A stretch of 64,000 nt of DNA from Alitta virens (GCA_932294295.1 OW028580.1:25938975-26002974); one strand, 5' to 3'. Positions 44,400-55,703 are shown, numbered from the stretch's first letter. Numbers and translations are program-made. Notes: generated by a model from the letters alone, not told the origin.

Positions 44400-44942
44400 T
44401 ATCTATTAAGTTAGCTCCTCTCTACCTCTCTACCTCTTTACATCTTTACATCTCTTCCTTTCTACATTTCTACATTTCAACCTCTCAACCTCTCAACCTC
44501 TTAACCTCTTAACCTCTCAACCTTTCAACCTTTCAACCTTTCAACCTCTCAACCTCTCAACCTCTCTTCATCTCTACATCTCTTCCTGTCTACCGTTCTT
44601 CCTCTCAACCTACCTACCTCTCAACCTCTCATTCTCTCTGCCTCTCTACATCTCTACATCTCTACATCTCTACATCTCTACATCTCTACCTCTCTACATC
44701 TCCACCTCTCAACTGCTCTACCTCTCTACCTCCCAACATACCTCTCTACCTCTCTACATCTCTACATCTATTTCTTTCTACCTTTCTACCCTTCCACCTC
44801 TCTACCTCTCTACCTCTCTACATCTATGCATCTCTACCTTTCTACCTTTCTACCTTTCTACCTTTCTACCTCTCTTCCTCTCTACCTCTCTACAGACCTC
44901 CCTACAGACCTCTCTACCTCTCTACATATATACCTTTCTACC
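44400..44942. repeat. Pyrimidine-rich CTCTACCT degenerate array
   Basis: Roughly 8-10 bp units (CTCTACCT, CTCTACAT, CTCAACCT) over 540 bp on an almost pure C/T/A strand. Confidence 0.9.
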
Positions 44943-44944
44943 TC

Positions 44945-46070
44945 TGCCTGAATTAATTCTCCACAATTTTGGAATTCTAGATTCACACTTAGACCAGCAA
45001 ACAATCACATATAAAAACATTCCACTGCCTGTGATGCCGAGAGGAACATCTTCCATCTTCTCCACATAATGCCTTGACGAAATATTCTCCCTATTAAAAC
45101 AACTGGTGACTGTAGGTTTCGTGCATAACCACAAGCCATACAAATGTAAGCATCAACTTCAGCCTCTGTATCAGACAGGTAAAAGATGTGAAGCAACATC
45201 TTGAAAAACACTTTTTTTTCTCAGATACACTGTACCAAGGCATAGACACCTGCAGGGCCTACTATACGGTGGATCATCACAATAAGAACACCTCTAAATT
45301 AAGACCACGTCACAGTAAAGACAACATTATATTGGTATAAAAACAACATATTCGTATGAAACTCTATCCTGATCACTATAATCAAATTGAGTATACTTCA
45401 TATGGTATTATACAACAGTTCAACAGTTTGTTTAGTGCTTGTTCAATCAAACTGACTACACTGAGCAGCTGATTCCAGCATATGCAATTGTGGACTCAAG
45501 GCAAGCAGGAAGCTTGTTGGTGGAGAGGGTACCTCTGAACTTTCTGACCCCCATTTAAATTTTAAGACCTCCCTGGAATCACCAATTTATTAGGCAAAAA
45601 ACTAACATAGGGATTGGCCAGAGCTTCACATGACATCACATGTCATTGAGCACTTCCATAAATCTCATCAGCTGCTCATGTGCTCTGTAACATGGTACAT
45701 CTCTGAGGCACTTACAATTATGCAATTAAAGGTTTAATCAATACCTTAAACAAGATTAAAAAAAAAGAAAAAAAAGCTGTTCTGGCAGCAGATCGTTATA
45801 GGCCTACATGTAATAGGCAGACAAACTGAAACATTGTGATACAGATAGTTTTGTACTTACTGAGAACATAGAAAACCAAAAATCGTTTGGAGACCTATTA
45901 AAAAGACTACAGAGGAATACCATAAAGACTATTCTGAGTCCAAAATCGAGTAGTCTTAAAGATATGATGTCTTATTAATGGAGCAGAAACAGGAGGTTGT
46001 AATTGTGATGTAATCATCCTTATACTTTGAGTTGGTCTTTGAAGTTTCCACTGTACAGTGAAACATCACT
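44945..46070. other. No gene seen
   Basis: Two overlapping minus-strand ORFs at 44922-45211 extend out of the pyrimidine array and show no domain. A motif instance (ATTAAGACCACGTCACAG) is at about 45300. Confidence 0.4.
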
Positions 46071-46079
46071 ACCATATTA

Positions 46080-46310
46080 CTCCCCATGGTTCAGAATTTT
46101 CTTAATAGCGAGGTGGCTTTAATGGCGAGTTAAACTATAAAATACAGTGGTAGCAATCTATACGGGTCCAAACAATGGGTGGTTTTTATAGCAAGGTGGT
46201 GTGAATTAAATAGTGAGGTGGTCTTAATAGTGACATGGTGATAAAAGTAATCAAGGCCACAGTACAGCTATAGTACACCAGGGGTGGTCTTGATTTTGAA
46301 CTACCGGATT
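46080..46310. repeat. Dispersed GGTGGTCTTAATAGT-type motif cluster
   Basis: Six or so units: GCGAGGTGGCTTTAATGGCG, TAGTGAGGTGGTCTTAATAG, GGGTGGTCTTGATTTTG. The cluster is AT-rich and non-coding. Confidence 0.6.
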
Positions 46311-46619
46311 ACCTATGTTGGGAGACTATTTGGAGCCAAACCATAGCATCATACTAGCATCTTTGAGACTAAATAAAAAAGGAATAGAAAGGAAGTCAGC
46401 ATCAATACCAAGGTTGAAAGCTGTCATCATCTCACGTTAGATATGGCAATTGAGACTAGCTTCAGAAGCGACACTTTCATCACAAAAAAGTACAGTGACA
46501 CCGTGGCTCCTTGCTTGACGGCAACAAGTTTATATGAAGGTTACTGGCTCAACAGATGTCATAGAATAAATCAAATATATCAAAGAAAATGTATATGTAA
46601 TGATAGTTTATTTCTATCC

Positions 46620-46792
46620 TGGATCAATCAATCCATCAACCAATCCATCAATCAATCTAACCTGAACCCTGACATCAATCCATTGATCTATCGATCTATC
46701 GATCTATCTACCGATCTATCGATTTTTCTATCTATCCATCCATCTATCCATCTATCCATCTATCTATCCATCTATCCATCTATCCATCTAAG
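46620..46792. repeat. ATCA / ATCT tetranucleotide arrays
   Basis: ATCAATCC block followed by ATCTATCG and ATCCATCT blocks; the plus-strand ORF through it is a read-through. Confidence 0.88.
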
Positions 46793-47059
46793 TCCACTCA
46801 ACACTAAATAAAAGCCTCTAGAAATTCTAGAGCTCTCAATCTTATGTGATAAGAAGCAGCAAATGGCCTCTTCATTGCCTCCTACTTAGATTGCCTTTCT
46901 TAAATCACTCTACTTAGTTGTGTGAAACAAAAGACTCATCAGAAACCTATCTTTATGAAGCCATATATTATCTATTCCTTTTTTTCCTGAGAGATGTATT
47001 TTGTGGACTATCGTGGCATGCAGATTTCTGTGGAATGGTCCAATGCCATTTTCCCATTG

Positions 47060-47165
47060 TTTTAGTGTCTCGGTGTCTCGATCAGTGTCTTAATGCTTTA
47101 GTGTCTCTGTGCCTCCATGTCTCCGTGTCTCAGTGCTCTCCGTGTCCCCCTTGTCTCAGTGCTAC
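47060..47165. repeat. Degenerate GTGTCTC repeat
   Basis: About ten loose units of TGTCTCNGTG over 105 bp. Confidence 0.6.
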
Positions 47166-47200
47166 TGGACTGCAGGTTAGCCAACTTACATGACCAGCCA

Positions 47201-47420
47201 TAAGGATGAAATAATAAGACATAGAGTCTACACAATGTTATCTACCCTATGGGTGGGGTCTTTTCCTTGCCTCAGCATAGGCACCTTCAACTTAACATCT
47301 CCTGTGAGGCGATGAAAGACTTTAAACGGAGTTTAAGCTCACAAGGAGTGTAGGTTGAGAATCAAACCCGGGACCTACAGCAGAACTAACCTTTAACCAC
47401 TGAAGCAATCGGCTACCTAA
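47201..47420 (-). mobile_element. SINE-2b-type copy
   Basis: Core CCCTATGGGTGGGGTC and TTGCCTCAGCATAGGCACC, then on the minus strand a B box from the complement of AATCAAACCCGGGACC and a degraded A box near 47400. Confidence 0.65.
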
Positions 47421-48244
47421 TACAGCTGTTGTGCGTGGTCAATTGCATGTGCCTAGTCCAGGCTTTAAACCCATAACTTCAAAGAAACTGCCCTCTGCCT
47501 CACCAACTGGACCACCCAGTGTTATGCAATACATTAACACAATATTAGCAATACAATTTTTTATGAATTTTCATCAGGACAATGGCACTAAAATGTCATT
47601 GAATACTCATGATCTGTGCCATATGTTCGATTTTTCATGATACATTGTTACAGTGACTCTTAATTGATATGCACAACAATATTAATAGTTGTTGCATGAC
47701 ACAGGTCACCTAAGACAATTACTCCTTGCTAATGACAATGACAATGACAAATAATGACAATATTCCATGTCATTGTCTCTCAGTGCAGATGTCACATAAT
47801 TGCAATATCTAGCAGGTGGCCTAACATGACCTGTATTTGTTTTTATTAAATGCTGCACTGGTAATTTGATGCTTCAGTAACCTTGTAATGACTATTTTTA
47901 ATGAGGCAAATTGTAATTAGTACAAGTAATAGATTCATTTGGCAGGTGTGTATGTCATGACGAAAGGTTTGTGGACTTGTTCCTCGTGATCCAATTTCAT
48001 GACAGCAGATCCAATGCAGTAATCGTAGTTATCTATGTAGTTTAACTTTATTGTACTTTACTTTTTATTTTAACAAAATATAGAAAAAATGTTTAAAAAG
48101 TGTAAAAAGTAAAAAAAAAAAAAAAAGAAAAAGAAATTTATATATATATATATCCATTTCAGTGAATAATATACACTTTACATGTAATTTAGTGGAATAA
48201 AATAATAATATCCACAATTTTTAGATTTAAGATGACTTGGTAAA

Positions 48245-48602
48245 TTAAAAAGTTGGATCTAAAAGATGCCCAGACCCAATATACCCACTATCAGGAATGG
48301 GAACCATCACATCATCAGTGAGTGACTCAACCAGTGATCTATATGCAATCGCATAAACCTGTATCATTCCCATTCCAGAGCAAGTCAAGAGTGAGGTCTC
48401 TGTCTGCAATATATATAGCCTGACCATTGCGAACCATATTAACATTGATATGCCAATTCGCGTACTGGTTGAGGTTATGTTTAAAACATTTCCGCCTTCC
48501 ATATAGCCTGGCAGTAGTCCTATCATTTTTCGTGGTATTTTGCAACTGGTCAAATAAATATTGTCTCGACAGTATAAACGGATCAGTGCCAACTATCACC
48601 AT
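48245..48602 (-). pseudogene. Frameshifted ORF, unknown protein
   Basis: Two minus-strand frames overlap here. The upstream frame (ATG at 48602) reads naturally through GTDPFILSRQYLFDQLQN and WHINVNMVRNGQAIYIADRD. The other frame carries on with AYRSLVESLTDDVMVPIPDS and stops at 48245-48247. A single one-base shift near 48350-48380 would join them, which I do not reconstruct here. It may be a decayed transposon or gene fragment; an intron boundary (ACAG followed by GTTTAT) is a less likely explanation. I do not recognise a family. Confidence 0.35.
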
Positions 48603-49009
48603 TTTACATCATTGAAAATGAGTAATTAGGTTTTTATCGGCGATGAATAAGTCAATCAGTGATAACATTAACAATTGTTTAGTAGCAGAAGTTGAAATGG
48701 CATGAAAATGATGACTGTGTACAAGTAACAGCGTGCCAAGGTAATCAATAGTGTGTGCAAACGTTATTTGTCAGTATAGAACAGATACAGATAGGTATGA
48801 AAGCCGTAAAACTGTGCACATAGAATCCTACGAAAAAAGACGAATGCTGCTGCATGGCCTGCCCTCATTCTCGCGGACACAACGGAGGGTCAGACTTGCT
48901 TGGCTACCTTCAATATGCCTCATTGGTTGCATATAGTTTCACTTTCTCCTCTATAGATGACTTTTCCAGGGCATATATGACCCATGATAGAACTTTGAAG
49001 ACTACAAAC

Positions 49010-49775
49010 AAGAGATAAAATAGAAGTCTGTCTCATTTTGAGGCCAGATCAACAGTGACCTACCTTTTTCATCTTTCTAATTCCGCCACATACCTCAATG
49101 ACAACAACATATTTTTGTTTTACAATCTAGTGTAAAATAGAGGATTTCTCATTTAGAGACCGGATTAACTGTTACAGCGATTGACGCTGACCCAAATCAG
49201 CTTAACCTCCTCCCACACACCTCATTGGCAACAACATATATTTTTTTTGATTTACAAGCCAGGTGTACATGGTACAATGAGCCCATCTTGCTTACAGGCT
49301 GAATTAACAGTGATTGACTGTGACCTATTATACCAGTTTAATCTTCCCGCCTCCCCACATATCCCATCGACAGAAACATACCATATTTTCTAGACTATGG
49401 CACACAAGCCAGACGTAAAGTAGAAGTTGGTCTCAATTGGAGGCCAGATCAACAGTGACGGACAGTGACCCATACATGGCCAAATGTGCCATGTGCGTTT
49501 TTCATGAGACGGATAAACGCATGGAAAACGCACGAAGCACATTTGGCCATGTACCTGTTCAATTTCCAACATATTTTGGTTTTATAATCTAGTGTAAAAT
49601 AGAGGCCTTTCTCATTAAGAGACCGGATTAACTGTTTCAGCGATTAATGCTGACCCAAACCAGTTAATCTGCCTCCCCACAAACCTCATTTGCAACAACA
49701 TATATTATTTCTTAATTACAAGCCAGTTAAAAAATATAACCTGTCTCGTTTAGAGGCCGGATCAACAGTGACCTA
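49010..49775. repeat. Degenerate tandem array, 115-140 bp units
   Basis: Six imperfect units share GAGGCCGGATCAACAGTGAC, CCTCCCCACA-type text and CAACAACATATATT. Unit anchors fall near 49101, 49229, 49368, 49563 and 49691. One unit is interrupted by MITE-1 copy c. The array ends at the splice-donor side of the candidate exon at 49777. Confidence 0.75.
49475..49551. mobile_element. MITE-1 copy c, short internal-deletion form
   Basis: Both ends intact (CATGGCCAAATGTGCC and its complement), TA on each side, only 77 bp long. Inserted in the tandem array, so younger than the array. Confidence 0.85.
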
Positions 49776-49776
49776 C

Positions 49777-49854
49777 CTGTCTCATCTCGCATGGCAGCGA
49801 CCTCCGAGGCAGAAGCCTCTTGACCTTGTCCACGAAGCGGTACTGGTGCTCCAT
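49777..49854 (-). CDS. Candidate first coding exon (26 codons), unknown protein
   Basis: On the minus strand an ATG in a fair context (TCCTGGATGG) opens 26 codons, MEHQYRFVDKVKRLLPRRSL and six more residues, that end in CAG directly followed by GTAGGT, a strong 5' splice site in phase 0. Of 26 codons, 22 or more end in G or C, in a region where non-coding DNA is AT-rich; this is the strongest coding signature in the window. An in-frame TGA lies upstream near 49917, so the ATG is the natural start. The GC-rich run continues 5' to about 49915 as a possible 5' UTR. The intron would begin inside the tandem array. The basic peptide suggests no domain I can name, and I did not find a second exon. 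Confidence 0.42.
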
Positions 49855-49879
49855 CCAGGAGCGGGTGTGTTGGGACCTT

Positions 49880-49975
49880 AAGGGGTCCGTCTTGAGGCCG
49901 TTACGGGACGTAAAACGTCAATGACGCAATACAAGACGCGCGTCATTACGTCATAAATTATATAAATAGATTCAA
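49880..49975. promoter_or_regulatory. Candidate bidirectional promoter with CRE/ATF sites and TATA box
   Basis: ACGTCA (49915-49920), TGACGCAAT (49922-49930, ATF4/C/EBP-type composite), CGCGTCAT and ATTACGTCAT (49945-49954) precede TATATAAATA at 49959-49968. For plus-strand transcription the CRE-TATA spacing is classical, and a GTAAGT donor lies at 50033, so a short untranslated exon is possible. For minus-strand transcription the same block lies about 60-110 bp before the exon at 49854, and TATATAA also reads as a TATA box on that strand. Confidence 0.4.
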
Positions 49976-50079
49976 GGTGATTTGTGTAGCTGTCAAAGCA
50001 GCGAGGGTTTTTTAAGTTTATTGTCTTTGGTTGTAAGTTCATCATGGTTGTAATATTACAAACTAGTTCCAGATTCAAT

Positions 50080-50640
50080 CCATAGTGTTGGTTCTAAGTT
50101 TCACATTGTTCATTTAGACAATAGTGAGCAATATGCATTAAATATTGTAAAAGAATGCCATATTCTTAGTGGCCTCCTTCTGAAATATCATGCAGATTTA
50201 TCCAGATTTTGAGCGAAATATGATACCATAATATCCAGTACTTAAAAGTTCATGAGAAATTTCATATTAATTTGATGGACATAACACTCCCCTACGTATG
50301 GCATATTTTCCAATATGGAAACTATATATATGACAAATATTGTAAAAAACAACATTATTCGAACACATATCTCCAAGATGCAGCAGCAGTGTTTTTCAAA
50401 CTACATTGTCTGCAGATCTTTGAGATTCATAATGATATCAATTAATAAAGCCCATAATGAAGCTCACTGGGTCAAATTAAGAAGAATATGTTCCGTTTCC
50501 ATGGCAACCATCTTAGATAATGTCATTATGTGCCCATTAAACCACCTGTGCATGTTGTTGTGTCCATCATGCTTTTGTGATTATCAAATATAATTTCCGG
50601 CCAATGTTTCCAGAAACAATCAACTTATTTCATAAACAAT
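50080..50640. other. AT-rich DNA, no gene seen
   Basis: A plus-strand 92-codon ORF at 50315-50593 has no domain and a mixed composition. It could belong to a transcript from the 49.96-kb TATA box, but nothing supports this. Confidence 0.4.
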
Positions 50641-50649
50641 TGTGATGCG

Positions 50650-51035
50650 TTCCTGACATTTTACATCGGATGTCAGTTTTGACATCAGTTAAGAAGTTTA
50701 GTTTTTTTCCCCTTTAATATTAGCAGACATTAACATCTGTTGTAGGTACACACAAATCAGATGTTAATTTTTGATGTAATATCACATCTGATGTTGGCAT
50801 AACCGAAATACTGCCAGTGCAATAGCATTGGATGTTAGTAAATATGATGTCATCCAATATTATTAACATCAAGTGTTATGACATAATGTTGAATATAAGT
50901 ATGAAGATATCTAACACAGAACATCAATTATAAGAATTCCACATCAAGTGCAAAGAGATAGCATCCAAAGTTGACGTATTCAAACATCCGTACATTACAT
51001 CCAATGTGCTCGACATCATATGTTGCGCATCGGAA
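50650..51035. repeat. ACATC/GATGT-rich segment, possible foldback element
   Basis: At least twelve ACATC or GATGT pentamers in 385 bp, several as near-palindromes (ACATCGGATGT, ACATCTGATGT, ACATCATATGT). Density and mixed orientation resemble subterminal repeats, but I see no terminal inverted repeat. Confidence 0.4.
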
Positions 51036-52635
51036 GTTTCAAACCGACACCAGATTTCAGTAGTATAAATTAGTCATCATATGACACTCGAACTGTCATA
51101 GTATGACAACAGTACTCTCGTCAATCAGACATATCTTAATGAACTGTATCAATCATCTCCCTCTTGACAGAAGATGAGATCTTTCCCATTGTTCCTGATC
51201 TCCGAGATTAGAGAGCTCCATTGTTCCAGAGATGTCATTGTTTTAAGCATGAAACAAAATAAACAATAGACCATCACCCTTACTGGGTCTGCAATCCTGA
51301 TATCAAGGGGGTGGGGGGAAAACAATCCATACCCCACTTTGGGGTAAACACAGATTGTATCAAGCTATAATGGAAGCCAGTGCTGGGTAATGTTATTGAT
51401 GAAACACTGTTGGCACTTCAATAAATATGTATTTTTCATTATGTGTTTTTGCTAGATCTTTGATGTTGTATTGCAGAAAAACATTAATATATATTAATAT
51501 TACTAAATTATGATAGCAGTGAATTAATGACACAGTGCCCACATTAACAATATTCTATGGAGATCAATTAATATTGTTTAAAGCACACGTAACCATGGAT
51601 GCAAACGACATTTATATCCAACATTCACCAAACTCCTTAACTAGGCAAAATCTCTCTGATTAGCCAAGGATCAAATATGGCACGTGGATGTGCCACACAT
51701 CAACGTGTGTGTCACGAGCGTGTCACGAGCGTGTCATGAGCTTCACCAGATGATCATGTCTTGCAGCACATGAACGGGATCACCGTCTTCAAGGATCAAT
51801 ATTACGTTATCATCAATATTCAGTACATAATGCCTTTATGCATCAGCACAATACTTGTATAGATTTTCCCACAATGATATATACACTGACTTGGCATTGT
51901 CAGAATAAAGAAGCTTTGTAACTCCACACCAATACAGCTGCAAAGTATCTATAAAAATTAATCTTTATGCAGCATATTTTGCTGTGCGTTCCTTTATCTT
52001 AAAGCAATAAATAATAAACTTCCAGTGTTAAAAAATCTCCAAAATATATGTATCCAATTACTGAATCAACAAGTCGTTAACGTAAAACAATTATAATAAT
52101 ATTGTTATTAATAATGCACCGTGGAAATCCATTGCAACCATCTTTAATGAGCTGCTGTGTATTATCTTAAAACAACATTTTTGTGTTTTTTTTCCACACT
52201 TATAATAGCTTCATTATGGGAATGAAGAAGCTCCTATCCATGATATGAACAGGTCTACACTGGCAGTGCGTAGGCAGCGCAGCTCCCAAAGGCTACAATA
52301 AACTGAAAGGGGGGGGGGGGGTACTCCCCTTTAATTTTTAAGAGAAATATTCACAGGGGGGCACTGTCATTGAATTAGTAATTTATGGAATAAAACTTAA
52401 AACTGAACAGAGCTGATTATAAGGGCCACACTGTACAGTGTACTAACCAATTATGGTTGTTCACAACATTTTGAACTTCATATTTTTTCATTTATGCCAA
52501 TCATAAATAACAATTATTATGGCTTTATTTCTCTTTTACAATTATTGTAGACCTTTGTAATATATTTTGTATACTATAATGAATGATTCTATGCACATAG
52601 CATTACATAAATCAATTAAATGATAGATACTGTTA
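51036..52635. other. AT-rich DNA, no gene seen
   Basis: A three-unit GTGTCACGAGC repeat sits near 51708-51741. A poly-G tract is at 52309-52321. No coding ORF. Confidence 0.4.
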
Positions 52636-52639
52636 GTTT

Positions 52640-52830
52640 TATTAAAAACGGCCTGTCAAATTGAGTCTAGCCAAAGCTGTAATTGCTGGCTACTAAAAAA
52701 CCGGATCTAAAAGTACATACTTATGATATATTACATTAATTTCTTAATATTTTCAGTGTTTACACCTTTCTGGTGATAAATGTAAGCCGACTATTAGCTA
52801 TAGAAGTGGACAGAAGTAGCTGCAATTAGC
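52640..52830. repeat. Dispersed repeat, member 1 (partner at 63205)
   Basis: Shares with 63205-63530 the order TTAGTTT...GGCCTG(T/G)CAAATTGA, CGG/CAGATCTAAAAGTACAT, TTTTTCAGTG-type text and GTAAGCCGACTAT. The second copy is longer because of internal insertions. Confidence 0.6.
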
Positions 52831-52839
52831 ATGTTTAGA

Positions 52840-53820
52840 TCACAGTCAGGTATAGGTCGCTACAGCCGTCTAGGGTGGACCGTTTTTTATGAAACTAAAT
52901 TTAAGTATATGGGTAAACAATTACACTACAAACATCACAAGGTTATAAATTCTATTGAAATTCCATGTTTCTCATCTAAGCAATTCTGTAATCTATCAAT
53001 TTGTCTGTTGTTAAGCGTCTCCAACAGTGTGCATGTCTCAGATATCTGTCAAGCAGTGTCATAAATGCGGCAGTTTCCATAGGACATACTTCAACAGCTT
53101 GAGTGACAATATATGGTGAGGTTGTCCAGCAACGAACTATACATGTGGAGTTTGTAATATGTGTCATCAGTCACCGATACACAAGCAAACAAACAAACAA
53201 CAATTGTTTATATTCAGAAAGTATTATTTTCAGAGAGTTAGATTTTTATAATCATAACCTCATAGTTTCTTGTAGTTGCTGCATTTTGTGGCTTTATTAT
53301 TATGTCGAACGCTGATAGCAAGTTCAATGCTTAAAACAGGCGGACATAATGATGAAATGACACTAATATATTCTGAAAGCTTTGTTCTAACACAGAGTAA
53401 GACAATAATGTTGATTGATTTTATGCATGAAATTATGCACCAAAAATGTCTTATTATTATTATTGAATAAATTCTTATTATTGTAAAGATAAATTCTTGC
53501 TTATTTGTGTTTAAATACACCACAAACAGCTAACCATTGTCAAATTCCAAATAAAACCATTAGATTAAATACAACTTGTCCCAGCCAAGGCCCTTCAGCA
53601 CCCAGGCACACAGATTAGTGTTCCAATAATATGTCAATTTGCGCTCAGTAATTTCGGACTGAACAGTTGCGGGCAATTGAACCAAAGGGCCAGGGGCAAG
53701 GCTGCTTCCCTCTTATGGATAATTACGTAATTAGATGCACATTTAAAGGAACTGCCGAGCTACCTTTAAGGGCAATATGATTAAACACGACAGCGCCCAG
53801 AAGGGCAACAGTGGAATTTA
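52840..53820. other. No gene seen
   Basis: Overlapping ORFs on both strands between 52831 and 53523 have no recognisable domain. A SINE-2b 3'-end-like scrap (GGCGGACATAATGATGA) is at about 53340. Confidence 0.4.
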
Positions 53821-53825
53821 TAGTG

Positions 53826-53962
53826 TGTGGGTGGATAAGGGCTTTACCTCCCGTATTTCTGCACCTGCTAGACTAATTAGGACAGGCAGGGACCATGGCA
53901 ATGAGATGAAAGATGAAACAACCATCCGATTCTAAAGGCTACACCAGGAACTGAACACCATC
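53826..53962 (-). mobile_element. SINE-1 copy, diverged and 5'-truncated
   Basis: Core CTAATTAGGACAGGCAGGG and the flanking CACCTGC/GGGCTTTACCTCC are present; the B-box complement is degraded to GGAACTGAACACC and the A box is gone. Confidence 0.65.
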
Positions 53963-54190
53963 GTGTGACTTTGTGTTATTGATATCATTTAATGGCCATA
54001 TTCTAAGTTTATTAAAAATATGAAAAGTTAGATCAGTGATGTTTATGAACTCACATTTGCTATAATCAACACTTCAGTTTTCATGAATACAGTGGAACCC
54101 TAAATATATGATCACCTGTTTTTGAGCGGTATTTATGTCAACAGGATGGCAATCATTATCTTTTCTTGTCCAAAACCGAAACCTTAGCAT

Positions 54191-54650
54191 TTAGGAATAT
54201 TATTTATCATTACTTGTGAGGAATATTATTTATCATTACTTGTGAGGAATATTACTTATTATTACTTGTGAGAAATATTATTTATCATTACTTGTGAGGA
54301 ATATCATTTATTATTACTTGTGAGGAATATTATTTATCATTACTTGTGAGGAATATTATTTATCATTACTTGTGAGGAATATTATGTATCATTACTTGTG
54401 AGGAAATATTATTTATCATTACTTGTGAGGAATATTATTTATCATTACTTGTGAGGAATATTATTTATCATTACTTGTGAGGAATATTATTTATCATTAC
54501 TTGTGAGGAATATTATTTATCATTACTTGTGAGGAAATATTATTTATCATTACTTGTGAGGAATATTATTTATCATTACTTGTGAGAAATATAATGTATC
54601 ATTACTTGTGAGGAATATTATTTATCATTACCTGTGAGGAATATTACTTG
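54191..54650. repeat. 26-bp minisatellite, about 17 copies
   Basis: Unit GGAATATTATTTATCATTAC plus TTGTGA, repeated with few substitutions and two one-base insertions (GGAAATATT). There are no unique spacers, so it is not a CRISPR array. Confidence 0.95.
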
Positions 54651-54654
54651 AGTA

Positions 54655-55250
54655 AGAAATTATATCTGGTAGTGCAGTGCAATACGAAATTTCACAGAGT
54701 CATGTAAAATATGATTAAATTCTTTATTTTGTTTATTTTGCCAAACAGCATTACTCCCAATATTTTTAAATATCACTATTTATTTTAGCCATCATATTCC
54801 AAGAAACACTGTTGTGACAACCCCGTTATATTTGTCTATCCTTGACTAGTGCACTGATCCAAAACAGGCTGTCCCAGGTGCGTGGCTATAGATCCGTGAT
54901 CCAGCCTGATTACTTTAATATGACAGGCGAGGTACAAGTAGCTACAAACTGCTGTAATATGGTACTCATCTTAAGACCACCTTTTTAATACAACCATTTT
55001 GCACACTTATTTTTTCGAAAATTTCAAACGTTTCAGAAGAAATTTCTAGCCTCGCCACAAGACATTTTTTAATTGATTTCCGTTTTTTTTCTTCTTTTTA
55101 TATTTTAATAAAAACATTTCAGCACAGTATATTCAGCACAAACCGTGCCAGCGAGCCATATAATAAAAATGAGAAATAGCAAGATAACAGTATTTTCAAA
55201 TGAACGAGACTCTTCAACCTACTATTTCATGACTATTATTTGCAAATGTC
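54655..55250. other. AT-rich DNA, no gene seen
   Basis: One motif instance (CTTAAGACCACCTTT) at about 54970. Confidence 0.4.
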
Positions 55251-55475
55251 GTAACCTGAGACACTGGTTAACTCTAGTGAGGGCCCTGGGGTTCAAATCC
55301 AAGCTCAGAGACTCTGCATGTCCGCATGATATGCTAAGCCAAACTGGCCGTGCCTTGTATTTGGTGTATGTGCCGAGGCATGTAAATTATCCCACCCAAT
55401 ACGTTAAATGTCTAACATGGTGTGGATTCGACGACTTATCTTATTATTTAGTCTGCCTAAGCTGGTCATGTTATT
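55250..55475 (+). mobile_element. SINE-2b-type copy, plus strand
   Basis: B box GGGGTTCAAATCC at about 55289, core TGTGCCGAGGCATGTAAAT and 3' text AACATGGTGTGGATTCGACG, ending near GTCTGCCTAAGC. The A box is weak. Confidence 0.6.
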
Positions 55476-55640
55476 ACTGAGCCAACACAAACAATATAAT
55501 ATAATTTAATATAATAAACAGTTATTAATTAGCAGGTAGTTCTCACATCATATGTGATACGGTAGGTGTTTCAGATCCCGTGATTAACATGACACCCCTG
55601 TGACTGCAACCCTCATACTGGAGGTAGCAGCTGCTCTTTG

Positions 55641-55703
55641 ATTGGTCGAGCGCAAACACGTGATTAGGGCTCTTTGTTGCGATTGGTCCAAGTGGATCAC
55701 GTG
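55641..55703. promoter_or_regulatory. Duplicated CCAAT-box / E-box module
   Basis: GATTGGTC (inverted CCAAT) is followed 16 nt from its ATTGG start by CACGTG, twice: ATTGG 55641 with CACGTG 55657-55662, and ATTGG 55682 with CACGTG 55698-55703. Modules start 41 bp apart. Identical internal spacing suggests a functional composite, or a local duplication. A 47-codon ORF at 55879-56022 (MDPPGLHGIINSMKQPLS...) lies 175 bp downstream but has weak coding evidence. Confidence 0.35.

Noticed and set aside
54191..54650. CRISPR array
   Set aside because: Units are contiguous with no spacers, AT-rich and in a eukaryotic context; a minisatellite explains it.
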